Origin: an uncultured Lachnospiraceae bacterium
Lineage (GTDB): Bacteria > Bacillota > Clostridia > Lachnospirales > Lachnospiraceae
DNA length: 64,000 nucleotides
Reading direction: 5' to 3'
NCBI GenBank assembly: GCA_947591155.1
Contig: CANQDA010000016.1
Location: forward strand, 1 to 64,000
Both the position numbers and the translations under genes were made by a program. Below the pieces are notes generated by a model. It saw only the letters and a list, made by a program, of their open reading frames with translations, ran no database searches and was not told where the DNA came from. Numbering within the stretch: position 1 is the stretch's first letter; each line of letters starts with the position of its first letter. Positions 7,278-14,106 of this stretch are shown in pieces.

Positions 7278-7901
7278 TCATTCCGTATCAAATTCCGGCA
7301 TCTGCGGAAGCTCACGCGCTCGTCTCTGTGCGATCTCTGCGGGCCTCTCACGCGGTATCAGCCAGGCGTCCGCCTTGGCCTGCGCCTCCTTCTGCGCAAA
7401 CATCAACCCGGCATCCTCGTAGTTATTAGCTATGGCCATCTGGCCCATGGGGTTACTGTTCAGGTTTTTGAGCGTCATACGTTGTGTGGCTTCCTTTATA
7501 TTTTTCGCAATGTCGGAATGTCTGTGGGTTGCCTTTTCCCCTTCCACCCTGTGTTCTCCACGTTCCCAGCTGTTTAATGTGTCTCTCGATATTCCGGTTA
7601 ATGTACAGAAATCGTTTATCAATGGCAATATCTTAAATTTATAGCACAATCCAATGTATATATCTAACACATTATATAAAATCTCCACATCACTATAATC
7701 AAGTTTACTGGTCTTTTGATTTATTCTGACCGTCTCCGCATCCGGTTTGAACAGGTGAATGTATATGTATCTCCAAATACAATATGCGTCATTATCATCT
7801 ATGTTGTGTTTTGCCGTGTCAATATCATTTTCATAACAATACTCATAAAACAGTTCTTCAATTCGGTTTTCATACACCTCTGATTCTGCCGCCTTCACCA
7901 T
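7278..7901 (-). CDS. Putative DNA-binding protein, HTH
   Basis: 207 residues from the ATG at 7901, which has AGAAGGTGAGAAC in front; a longer frame starts without a site. Residues about 100-125 (DFCTLTGISRDTLNSWERG) form a helix-turn-helix. The C-terminal part LKNLNSNPMGQMAIANNYEDAG resembles DNA-binding proteins encoded on conjugative elements and small-terminase-like proteins. It reads away from the iteron array at 8075-8445 and could be the protein that binds it; this is inference from position. Confidence 0.7.
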   Translation of the reverse strand: MVKAAESEVYENRIEELFYEYCYENDIDTAKHNIDDNDAYCIWRYIYIHLFKPDAETVRINQKTSKLDYSDVEILYNVLDIYIGLCYKFKILPLINDFCTLTGISRDTLNSWERGEHRVEGEKATHRHSDIAKNIKEATQRMTLKNLNSNPMGQMAIANNYEDAGLMFAQKEAQAKADAWLIPRERPAEIAQRRARELPQMPEFDTE

Positions 7902-8074
7902 GTTCTCACCTTCTTTTCCACAAATAAAAAACGACACTTACAGCTATATATGGGACATGTTCCCCGGCTGTCTGTGTCGTGTAAATCGTAGTAGTATTAA
8001 CTAAACACTACGGTAACACAATCTTTTACTGTTGTCAACAATTATTTACACTCAATATATTACATCAATCCTGT

Positions 8075-8445
8075 AAAGTATATACTGTACTAACTAAAAT
8101 CTTAGTTGAGAAAGTATATACTTTACTCCTATTCCAGAGAATGACTTATATACTTTGTGGAACTATAATTTAAGTTAAGAAAGTATATACTTTACTATCT
8201 GAAATGTATATACACTACTAACTATACTATACTGTATGATGTAGTAAAACAGTGTTTATTATACACTGGAATATAATCTACTGTACTAACTACAATATAC
8301 ACTACTACTGTATATACGTATTGGAGATTAAAGTATATACTGTACTAACTACTATCTACTGTATCTAAGTATATAATAGAGTGATGACACTAAAGTAGAT
8401 ATTTTACTAACTAAGATATACTGCAATGCAGTATATACTTTACCT
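8075..8445. repeat. AT-rich iteron array, candidate origin or centromere
   Basis: At least seven copies of a unit close to AAAGTATATACTNTACTAA occur, best at 8075, 8111, 8180, 8202, 8330 and 8392, with an inverted copy at about 8429-8445 and partial copies near 8276-8320. The core AGTATATACT is palindromic. Spacing is irregular (about 21 to 70 nt). The tract holds no ORF and is far richer in A+T than its surroundings. Such arrays are typical of replication origins, partition sites or clustered operators. The adjacent HTH gene (7278-7901) is a candidate binder. Confidence 0.7.
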
Positions 8446-8981
8446 GATTGATCTACACAGTATAAGTATATAATAGGGCGCGTCCTGGGGGCGGTCGAAT
8501 CAACCAGGGAAATTTGTCCTTGGAAGCTGTCCTGGTCTGGGACCAGGTTTAAGCGTCCTGAAAAAAGGGACGGTTTTGTCCCTGGAAAACGACAACAAAA
8601 TTGTGGGCGTTGATGAGTGTGTTGATCTTCGGGGGCCGGTCGCAGCCGGAAGCCGGTAAAATCCCGCGACGGAGGAAGAACTCAGCCCCAGATGGGCCTC
8701 AGTGATTTTTGGCTGGTGTTTGCTCTTCGGGCTGGCTGCCCTGATCGGATGTACCGCAAAGAGACAAAATGACTTTTTGCCGTTTTACGCCCGTTTTTAT
8801 ACTGTTAATCATAGATTTTAGCACATAACGACATGCAGACGGTAAAATATATGTCCGCGTGCTGATGCGCGTGAAAATCTAATAAACAATCACGGAAATT
8901 TGAAATATACGGCAGATTGAGTTAAAACATCATGCACATTTTACGCAGAAAAGTCTCATATAAAAATTTTGAAAATTGGTA
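8446..8981. other. Non-coding region with GC-rich inverted repeats
   Basis: About 530 nt without a confident gene. It has several GC-rich hairpins (CCTGGTCTGGGACCAGG near 8530; GGGAC/GTCCC near 8565-8585) immediately next to the iteron array, which fits an origin region. Two plus-strand micro-ORFs overlap by GTGA near 8700 (the first 30 codons long ending RRRKNSAPDGPQ, the second hydrophobic with a cysteine resembling a lipobox), but neither has a good ribosome site. Confidence 0.4.
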
Positions 8982-9010
8982 TTGACTTTACGGGCTACAT
9001 GCGTTATAGT
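8982..9010 (+). promoter_or_regulatory. Promoter of small RHH regulator
   Basis: TTGACT, 17 nt, TATAGT. GGGCTAC occurs twice, once in the spacer and once just after the -10 box (near 9018), placed as an operator pair. It reads into the RHH gene at 9041, so autoregulation is likely. Confidence 0.7.
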
Positions 9011-9040
9011 ATTTGTGGGGCTACAGAAAGGAGTGAACAC

Positions 9041-9211
9041 ATGAGTCAGCGCACAGGGAGACCGAAATCTGAAAATCCTAAATCTAACCCTATCCACGTC
9101 AGGCTCGACGGCAGAACGAAGCGAATTTTGGAGGAATACTGCAAAAAAGAGGGAATACCAAAAACAGAAGGTATCCGGCGGGGGATTGAAAAATTGAGGT
9201 CGGAAGTATAA
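9041..9211 (+). CDS. Small ribbon-helix-helix regulator
   Basis: 56 residues from ATG 9041, which has AAAGGAG nine bases ahead. After a basic tail (RTGRPKSENPKSN) come strand PIHVRLDG and helices RTKRILEEYCKKEG and TEGIRRGIEKL, a typical ribbon-helix-helix repressor. It is one of the few plus-strand genes in the first 12 kb and precedes an antirepressor in the same direction. Confidence 0.75.
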   Translation: MSQRTGRPKSENPKSNPIHVRLDGRTKRILEEYCKKEGIPKTEGIRRGIEKLRSEV

Positions 9212-9215
9212 AAAT

Positions 9216-9248
9216 AGTGGTTGCAACCCTGACAAGCCCGCAACCACT
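9216..9248 (+). terminator. Hairpin after the RHH gene
   Basis: Perfect 9-bp inverted repeat AGTGGTTGC / GCAACCACT with a 15-nt loop, directly after the stop codon. There is no strong T-run, so it may act as an attenuator or processing site rather than a full terminator. Confidence 0.5.
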
Positions 9249-9363
9249 ACAAGTACAGCAAAATAAGTCTTTTATCTGTGAAATTTATCATATCATGATC
9301 GGGACTTTTTTTCAAGATGGGTTGCAAAAATTTTGCTAATTTTGATAAAAAGGAGTTAAAAAC

Positions 9364-10020
9364 ATGAAAGATATGACAGAAAAATATACTATCTCGTCCG
9401 TTGAAGTTGCGGAAATGCTTGGAGTAGAGCATTATAGACTTATCCGAAAGCTTGAAGGCGGAAAAGATAGAAAAGGATACATTGCAATCATTACTGACGC
9501 CCAAATGGGCGCGAGTGATTATTTTATCCCTGACGCCTACAAAGACGCGAGTGGCAAAGAAAACAAGTGTTATCAGGTCACGAAATTAGGCTGTGATTTT
9601 CTGGCAAACAAATTTACCGGGGAGAAGGGCGTTATCTTTACGGCTAAATATGTCAAGCGTTTTGACGAAATGGAGCACGCGTTAAAACTTGGCCTGACGG
9701 AAACGGCGCGTGCTAAATCCGTTACTATCCCCACGCGGAGCACAACCGCCCTTCCACGCCGATCTGACTGGTTCTCGCGCAATCGTGCCAGAATCAAGCG
9801 GGCCTGCGAATATTTAGAGGTGGATCACCGCGAGCTTTACCACCGGATTTTAAAACGGCTGAATGAAACGTTTGATCTGAAGGCCGCCGAGGAAATCTAC
9901 AAGCGTGAGCGAGGATTTGAGCCGGAATACGCTATAGACATCGTCGGCTATTTCCCGGAGCTTGAAAAGATGTCAGATAGAATCCTTGATGAATGGGATT
10001 ACATGAACCCGGACAGATAA
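9364..10020 (+). CDS. Rha-type phage antirepressor
   Basis: 218 residues with AAAGGAG correctly placed before the ATG. The first 110 residues (ISSVEVAEMLGVEHYRLIRK, a bipartite YFIPDAYKDASGKENKCYQVTKLGCDFLANKFTG, then KGVIFTAKYVKRF) follow the Rha/pRha regulatory domain. The C-terminal half (RARIKRACEYLEVDHRELYHRIL) is a separate helical domain common in this family. It likely modulates a repressor; target unknown. Hairpins at 10034-10055 and 10128-10143 follow it. Confidence 0.85.
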   Translation: MKDMTEKYTISSVEVAEMLGVEHYRLIRKLEGGKDRKGYIAIITDAQMGASDYFIPDAYKDASGKENKCYQVTKLGCDFLANKFTGEKGVIFTAKYVKRFDEMEHALKLGLTETARAKSVTIPTRSTTALPRRSDWFSRNRARIKRACEYLEVDHRELYHRILKRLNETFDLKAAEEIYKRERGFEPEYAIDIVGYFPELEKMSDRILDEWDYMNPDR

Positions 10021-10033
10021 ATTATAAACAGCA

Positions 10034-10143
10034 GGAGCGTCTTAAGTGGCGCTCCGTATAAATTATCACGGAAAACTTTAAAATCAATTCTGACGGCAAA
10101 TAAACGCGACCGAGGGCAAAATAAAAGCGGGGCCCTCGCCCCG
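10034..10143. terminator. Two convergent-region hairpins
   Basis: GGAGCG/CGCTCC (10034-10055) and CGGGGC/GCCCCG (10128-10143) lie between the plus-strand antirepressor and the minus-strand cas5-like gene that converge here. They probably end transcription from both sides. T-runs are weak, so this is inferred from position. Confidence 0.5.
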
Positions 10144-10224
10144 TTCCAGTTTGGTACAATTAAATTGATTTCGGAAAATTATATTATTGACATATTGTGA
10201 TTATACTGCAATTTCCGCCGCCTG

Positions 10225-11208
10225 TCAAATCAAACTGAATGTTAATCCGTCGCTGTCAGTAAATGTGTTTGCGTCTGGCTGACATAGTATGATCTGCGAC
10301 ACCCAGTTACATCTAACCTTTTCAAAAATTCTCTTATTGTCTACAATATCATATTTTGTATTTAAATAATAAACTGTCCCGTGCACGTCGCTGCCGTCAG
10401 CGTTCCGGAAATTTTTGATCGACTGGCTGTTAATATACGCGCTCTGCCTGATCTCCGAGCCGGTCGGCGCTGGATCACAATCGACAATCGCAGCAGACAC
10501 GACATTAACAAAATCTTCCGCCCTGCCGATTGATTTTAGATTATAAATATTTTCTAAAATCTCTTCCGCGTCATCTGACAGAATGTGTATTGCCAGATTG
10601 ACGTCACTTAATAATTCAATCCATGACGGAATTTTCTCAAATAAGCAGAACGCGCTCTTCCGCTCGTTGATCTTCTGCATTTCTTCTTTTTCCGCTTTGA
10701 TCTTCGCGTTGATTTCCTTCCGCGCTTCCTTTTCCGCCGCGCTGATCGTCTTTTTCTGCGCGTCCAGCGTTTTCCGGCGGCGCACGTTGTCATCTGCCGC
10801 GGCGCAAATCTGCAAATATTCCTGCATCAAATCCGGGCGGAGAATGTTGTATCCTGCTCCCATCCGGAAGTCCCGTGATCCGGCGGGGAAGTCTGCACCG
10901 GTCCGCGGCTCTGCGATTATGTCAACCGCGTCAGAAAATCCGGGAGCAATCATTTTTGCAAAATATCCGCGGTCGGGGAAGATTGTGTTATACATCACGC
11001 GCCGCGTATATTTGCGTTTTGTTTTATACGCAAAGTTGCCCTGTATCGCCACGCGCATATCATGCAGATGATCCCATCCGCACGCCTCACGGACCGCGCC
11101 CGTTACCGTGCTGATCGGCGGCAGAGGATACGTCAGCGCATTATCAACCGTCTCCGGCTGCCTGTAATTTGCGCTGGCCTGCGTCAGCTCAATCTTTAAT
11201 ACTCTCAT
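10225..11208 (-). CDS. cas5: Phage-encoded Cas5 homologue (type I-B-like)
   Basis: 327 residues. The N-terminus has the Cas5 RAMP start: LKIELTQASANYRQPE then LTYPLPPISTVTGAVREACGW, followed by a beta strand MRVAIQGNF. The C-terminal part NIYNLKSIGRAEDFV and KYDIVDNKRIFEKV also matches clostridial type I-B Cas5. A charged coiled coil of about 60 residues (130-195) sits in the middle, as in the long clostridial forms. In a Cascade complex Cas5 holds the crRNA 5-prime handle. No cas3, cas7, cas1/2 or repeat array is present, so this is a solitary viral copy and more likely interferes with host Cascade than runs immunity. It is the last gene of a four-gene leftward operon. Confidence 0.88.
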   Translation of the reverse strand: MRVLKIELTQASANYRQPETVDNALTYPLPPISTVTGAVREACGWDHLHDMRVAIQGNFAYKTKRKYTRRVMYNTIFPDRGYFAKMIAPGFSDAVDIIAEPRTGADFPAGSRDFRMGAGYNILRPDLMQEYLQICAAADDNVRRRKTLDAQKKTISAAEKEARKEINAKIKAEKEEMQKINERKSAFCLFEKIPSWIELLSDVNLAIHILSDDAEEILENIYNLKSIGRAEDFVNVVSAAIVDCDPAPTGSEIRQSAYINSQSIKNFRNADGSDVHGTVYYLNTKYDIVDNKRIFEKVRCNWVSQIILCQPDANTFTDSDGLTFSLI

Positions 11209-11259
11209 TTTTACCCTCCCTAAACGGCTTTAAGCCGGGTTCCCCCGGCTCCGCCTGAT

Positions 11260-11673
11260 TTACTCCGCGACGGGGTTATAAATAACTGCGTCGTCGCTGA
11301 TGATGATCTCTCCGTCCTGCACGCGGCCCGCGACGCTGTACGGGTGGAGCAGGTCGATGATACACTCTCCGTCGTCGTGCATCTCGTTCCCGTCGCCGTC
11401 GACAGCGTTTGCAGATTTCAACATTTTTTTCTGCTCTTCCTCCGTCAGGTCGCCCCAGCGGGCACCGTCATAGTCTTTATTACTCTGTTCCGCTTCCTCA
11501 ACGATTTCCAGCTCTCTCAGGTCGTACTTGCCGTTTTCCGGCATCCCTGCAAAATCTTCTTCCGTAATTGCCAGCTCCACGCCCGCCATTTCGCAGATTT
11601 CTTCGTCCGTCATACTTCTGTTTGTCGTAACTGCTCCGATTTCTTCTCCGCCAAATTTAATAATATATCTCAT
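11260..11673 (-). CDS. Acidic phage/mobile-element protein
   Basis: 137 residues from ATG 11673 (GGAGAAATT in front; a longer frame has no site). The start RYIIKFGGEEIGAVTTNRSMTDEEI is a motif I associate with small proteins on Firmicute conjugative elements and phages. The rest is strongly acidic, with an ordered C-terminal end (IDLLHPYSVAG...VIYNPVAE). It lies between the Cas11-like and Cas5-like genes, so a role with them is possible. Acidic DNA-mimic behaviour is speculation. Confidence 0.72.
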   Translation of the reverse strand: MRYIIKFGGEEIGAVTTNRSMTDEEICEMAGVELAITEEDFAGMPENGKYDLRELEIVEEAEQSNKDYDGARWGDLTEEEQKKMLKSANAVDGDGNEMHDDGECIIDLLHPYSVAGRVQDGEIIISDDAVIYNPVAE

Positions 11674-11762
11674 AATTTCTCCTTTCTCCGGCTCTTCTGG
11701 CCGGCCACGATTTATTTTATTCCCCCCGGCGGAGGGCCAAGCCCTGCCGCCGTCATTATTAA

Positions 11763-12080
11763 TCAAAATTTCTCTCCGCCCTTGCCGCGAAGATAAGCAA
11801 TCTGGAAAATGCCCTGATTCTCAAGGGACTGCACCGGCTCCGGTGTTCCCTCCGGCATGTTTCCGATCTCGATTTTGTCCAATACCGCGGTCAGCTCCTG
11901 CTCCAGTTTTGCGGTCATCAGATTATTCTGCGTGACCGCGCTGTGAGCACGTGTAAAACCTGTCAGCGGCCGCATACACGCTTCCCGGAATTTTATTCCG
12001 TTTGTGTCGTATTTGTCGCCTAGGGCCTGCACCAGTCTGCCATAGGTCCATCCAAGTGATCTGATTTCTTCTGTTGTCAT
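11763..12080 (-). CDS. Cas8c-C-terminus / Cas11-like small protein
   Basis: 105 helical residues. The order of features matches the C-terminal end of type I-C Cas8c, which is also made separately as the Cas11c small subunit: WTYGRLVQALG (family GRLFAVLE), a middle segment with FTRAHSAVTQNNLMTAKL (family LLRLKNHHLGKL) and SLENQGIFQIAYLRG (family LEDQGxFxxGYYHQ). The match is by eye and partial. Two genes downstream is a Cas5 homologue, which strengthens the idea. Alternatively it is an unrelated helical protein. Confidence 0.6.
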   Translation of the reverse strand: MTTEEIRSLGWTYGRLVQALGDKYDTNGIKFREACMRPLTGFTRAHSAVTQNNLMTAKLEQELTAVLDKIEIGNMPEGTPEPVQSLENQGIFQIAYLRGKGGEKF

Positions 12081-12118
12081 TGTTCCCTCTCTTTCTCCCC
12101 TTCGGGGTGTCTGCTGTA

Positions 12119-12643
12119 TTATGTTCTCATTCTTTTCAATAGCTCTTTTTCTATGATCTGCAATTCTTCACTATCGTATATATTGTGTTTATATACAAAA
12201 AGTAATTTATCGCTTGGTAACTGTAGAAAACTCCTGATTTCAGCTTTTCGTTTCAGGATTTTGTCAAATTCCTGCTGAATATTTCTCCACCTCGATAAAA
12301 TCTGTTTTAAAGTTTCTTGGTTGTAAATGTTTTCCCCGGAGTTAAGAGCTTTTACTATTTCCTCATACTCCTTTAGTTGCGTTTTTATTTTAATTTCTTC
12401 GTGGGTGTCGCACTGGCTCTTATCCGTTACGGAAATGATTTCAAAAACAAAATTGTCACCATTTTGAATATCTTTTTGAATCTTTTTGTTAGAATGGTGT
12501 CCTTTTGCTATTCCGTTTGCGTGCACTGCGGCTCTAGTCTTGATCTGTAACGACGACCCTATGTATTTTCGTCCGTTTCTTTCGTTCGTTATTGTATAAA
12601 CACCGCTTAAATCTTCCTGCGGAATGTTTAACAATAAACTCAT
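12119..12643 (-). CDS. GIY-YIG nuclease-domain protein
   Basis: 174 residues from ATG 12643 with AAGGAAGGAGTG in front. GVYTITNERNGRKYIGSS is the GIY-YIG signature; the catalytic arginine follows at IKTRAAVH, and the later NIYNQETL supplies the usual C-terminal part. Such proteins nick or cut DNA, often as homing enzymes, but some serve defence or recombination. It is the first gene of the operon that ends in cas5, driven by the promoter at 12676-12704. Confidence 0.8.
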   Translation of the reverse strand: MSLLLNIPQEDLSGVYTITNERNGRKYIGSSLQIKTRAAVHANGIAKGHHSNKKIQKDIQNGDNFVFEIISVTDKSQCDTHEEIKIKTQLKEYEEIVKALNSGENIYNQETLKQILSRWRNIQQEFDKILKRKAEIRSFLQLPSDKLLFVYKHNIYDSEELQIIEKELLKRMRT

Positions 12644-12675
12644 GTAATCACTCCTTCCTTCCCTGTTGTGATTAC

Positions 12676-12704
12676 ATGATAACATATTAACGCTTAATTG
12701 TCAA
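12676..12704 (-). promoter_or_regulatory. Promoter of the GIY-YIG/Cas-like operon
   Basis: On the minus strand TTGACA, 17 nt, TATCAT. The 17-nt spacer is almost exactly one ATTAAGCGTTAAT operator, with a second, partial copy just upstream. Repressor binding would block RNA polymerase directly. Confidence 0.8.
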
Positions 12705-12718
12705 GCACAAATTAACGC

Positions 12719-12907
12719 TTATTTTTTCATTTTTTCAAGGCGTTCCAATTCCTCTATTATAACAGTTTTTGCAAATGTACTACATTTAAAACCTAGTGCG
12801 TTTATGCGCTCTTTGGCTCCTTTGGGCAGATATACATTGATTTTATCTATATTTTCCATCGACTTTTTGACTCTTTCCCTGTTTAATTCTGCTGATATTT
12901 TCACCAT
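12719..12907 (-). CDS. Ribbon-helix-helix repressor candidate
   Basis: 62 residues from the ATG at 12907, with GGAGGTGG five bases ahead (a GTG at 12916 is too close to it). After a charged N-terminus, IDKINVYLPKG is the DNA-binding strand and AKERINALG plus STFAKTVIIEELERLE are the two helices. The gene sits inside a cluster of ATTAACGCTTAAT operators that cover its own promoter, the GIY-YIG operon promoter and the divergent plus-strand promoter, so it probably coordinates all three. Binding has not been shown. Confidence 0.8.
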   Translation of the reverse strand: MVKISAELNRERVKKSMENIDKINVYLPKGAKERINALGFKCSTFAKTVIIEELERLEKMKK

Positions 12908-12939
12908 TTTCACCACCTCCAGCTTTATTAGTACCCTTC

Positions 12940-12968
12940 ATTATATAAAATTGTTCCCGGTTTGTCAA
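12940..12968 (-). promoter_or_regulatory. Promoter of the RHH repressor gene
   Basis: Consensus TTGACA, 17 nt, TATAAT on the minus strand. An operator copy (12970-12982) abuts the -35 box on its upstream side, which fits autoregulation. Confidence 0.82.
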
Positions 12969-13038
12969 TATTAACGCTTAATTAATTCTGCACAATATTT
13001 GCTTGTAAATTAACGCTTAATTTGTTTATTATTACGTC

Positions 13039-13067
13039 TTGAATTAACGCTTAATTCGTGCTATTAT
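13039..13067 (+). promoter_or_regulatory. Promoter of the plus-strand accessory operon
   Basis: TTGAAT, 17 nt, TATTAT. An operator copy (13043-13055) overlaps the -35 box and spacer, so the RHH protein should repress this operon together with the Cas-like one. Confidence 0.78.
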
Positions 13068-13125
13068 AACACCATCAAAACAAACACAGCACCGCCCCGC
13101 AGGGAGGGCAAGAAAGGAGAACAAT

Positions 13126-13365
13126 ATGAAAAGATATTTTTGCGAAGCACAGGATTACAACGTAGTTATTTTTGCAGACGAGGCAGGCAGAGCCGTGATG
13201 ATCGAAGAAACAGCATTTGACGAGCCGCTGACACTGGAAGCCGCCAGAGCCGCAGATTACAGCAACCTGGAAGGTTTTGAAACAATCGAAGAGGCCGCCG
13301 CGAATTACACAGGAGAAATCATTAATTTTTATCCTGATGAATTTGAAAACGTAGTTAATTTTTAA
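13126..13365 (+). CDS. Accessory operon hypothetical protein
   Basis: 79 residues, acidic, starting after GAAAGGAGAAC. Composition is rich in Ala and Glu with the motif YSNLEGFETIEEAA in the middle, as in small proteins found in accessory operons of Firmicute conjugative elements. First gene of the rightward operon. Followed by a hairpin spacer (CCTCCCGC/GCGGGAGG). Role unknown. Confidence 0.68.
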   Translation: MKRYFCEAQDYNVVIFADEAGRAVMIEETAFDEPLTLEAARAADYSNLEGFETIEEAAANYTGEIINFYPDEFENVVNF

Positions 13366-13441
13366 GACCGCCTCCCGCAGCGGATGACAACCGGCCCGAT
13401 ACCGGCGGGAGGATTTAACAAAAAGAAGGGAGATAGAAATT

Positions 13442-13645
13442 ATGTACGAAGCTGTGAAAATTAATAAAGAATGGCGGATCAGAAGTCTCAGCCCCTGCTT
13501 TAAACCGATTTTAATATCGGGGGTATACAAAACAAAAGCTCAGGCGGTCAGAGCCGCGAAGAACGCAGATAAATATGTGGATGCGACAATGGATCGTTAT
13601 CTGTTTGATCTGGCAGAATTTAAAGAGCGTTTTAACATCGCTTAA
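13442..13645 (+). CDS. Accessory operon hypothetical protein
   Basis: 67 residues, basic, starting after AAGGGAGATAG. Contains VYKTKAQAVRAAKNADKYVD, a helix typical of small mobile-element proteins. No family recognised. It is separated from its neighbours by hairpin spacers. Confidence 0.65.
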   Translation: MYEAVKINKEWRIRSLSPCFKPILISGVYKTKAQAVRAAKNADKYVDATMDRYLFDLAEFKERFNIA

Positions 13646-13723
13646 AAATCTTCCCTCGCGGCGGACGGAATCAGGCTCACCACCTGACGAGGGATTTAAT
13701 AAAAAAGAAAGGGGATAAACAAT

Positions 13724-13894
13724 ATGACAAAAATCAAAATCTGGATGACAGGCGAAACGGTGGAAATTAACGAGAATGAGCTGACAGGATATGAAACATC
13801 CTGCGGCGAAACTTATGAAAATGCTTATCAGCTTACAGACGGCAGATGGGTTGCCTATGACGAGGCCGTATGCGCGTGGGTCATGTTGGGATAG
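13724..13894 (+). CDS. Accessory operon small protein
   Basis: 56 residues with GAAAGGGG before the ATG. Sequence begins TKIKIWMTGETVEINENELTGYE and contains CGETYENAYQLTDGRWVAYDE, a compact beta-rich pattern. No known family. Too short for most ORF callers. Confidence 0.62.
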   Translation: MTKIKIWMTGETVEINENELTGYETSCGETYENAYQLTDGRWVAYDEAVCAWVMLG

Positions 13895-13920
13895 TTGCAA
13901 AAAAAGAAGGGAGATAAGAA

Positions 13921-14025
13921 ATGAGAATACAGAAGATGAACGCGCGTTACGCGTTTCTCCGTCGGTTCCTTCCGGCGCGGGTGGCGTACAAGATAACAGT
14001 AATGTTTGCCGTGACGGCGGCATAA
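13921..14025 (+). CDS. Possible 34-residue basic peptide
   Basis: Starts after AAGAAGGGAG with good spacing. The peptide is strongly basic in its first half (RIQKMNARYAFLRRFLPAR) and hydrophobic in its second, so it could be an amphipathic membrane-active peptide. It fits the gap between two genes of the operon, but length leaves doubt. Confidence 0.45.
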   Translation: MRIQKMNARYAFLRRFLPARVAYKITVMFAVTAA

Positions 14026-14106
14026 AACAGCCTCTTAGGCCGTCAGCGTCCCGCGGTAACGCGGGGGTGAGGAAAGAAAAATACAAAAAAGAAAGGGGAT
14101 TTTAAT

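Larger units (their letters stand above)
12686..13055. promoter_or_regulatory. Five shared operators ATTAACGCTTAAT
   Basis: Copies at 12686-12698, 12711-12722 (last position differs), 12970-12982, 13009-13021 and 13043-13055. The arms ATTAA/TTAAT are perfect inverted repeats around CGC. They overlap or abut all three promoters of the region. The RHH gene between them (12719-12907) is the obvious candidate binder. Confidence 0.8.

Noticed and set aside
7022..7351. Minus-strand 109-codon frame
   Set aside because: Overlaps the better supported HTH gene (7278-7901) and has no ribosome site; composition is Arg/Cys-biased as in shadow frames.
8615..8820. Two overlapping plus-strand micro-ORFs, the second resembling a tiny lipoprotein
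   Set aside because: Weak ribosome sites and location inside a GC-rich hairpin region next to the iterons; kept only as a remark.
12686..13055. Repeated ATTAACGCTTAAT units considered as a CRISPR array
   Set aside because: Units are 13 nt palindromes at irregular distances, two lie within promoter spacers and one gene lies between them; they are operators. No CRISPR array was seen anywhere in the window.
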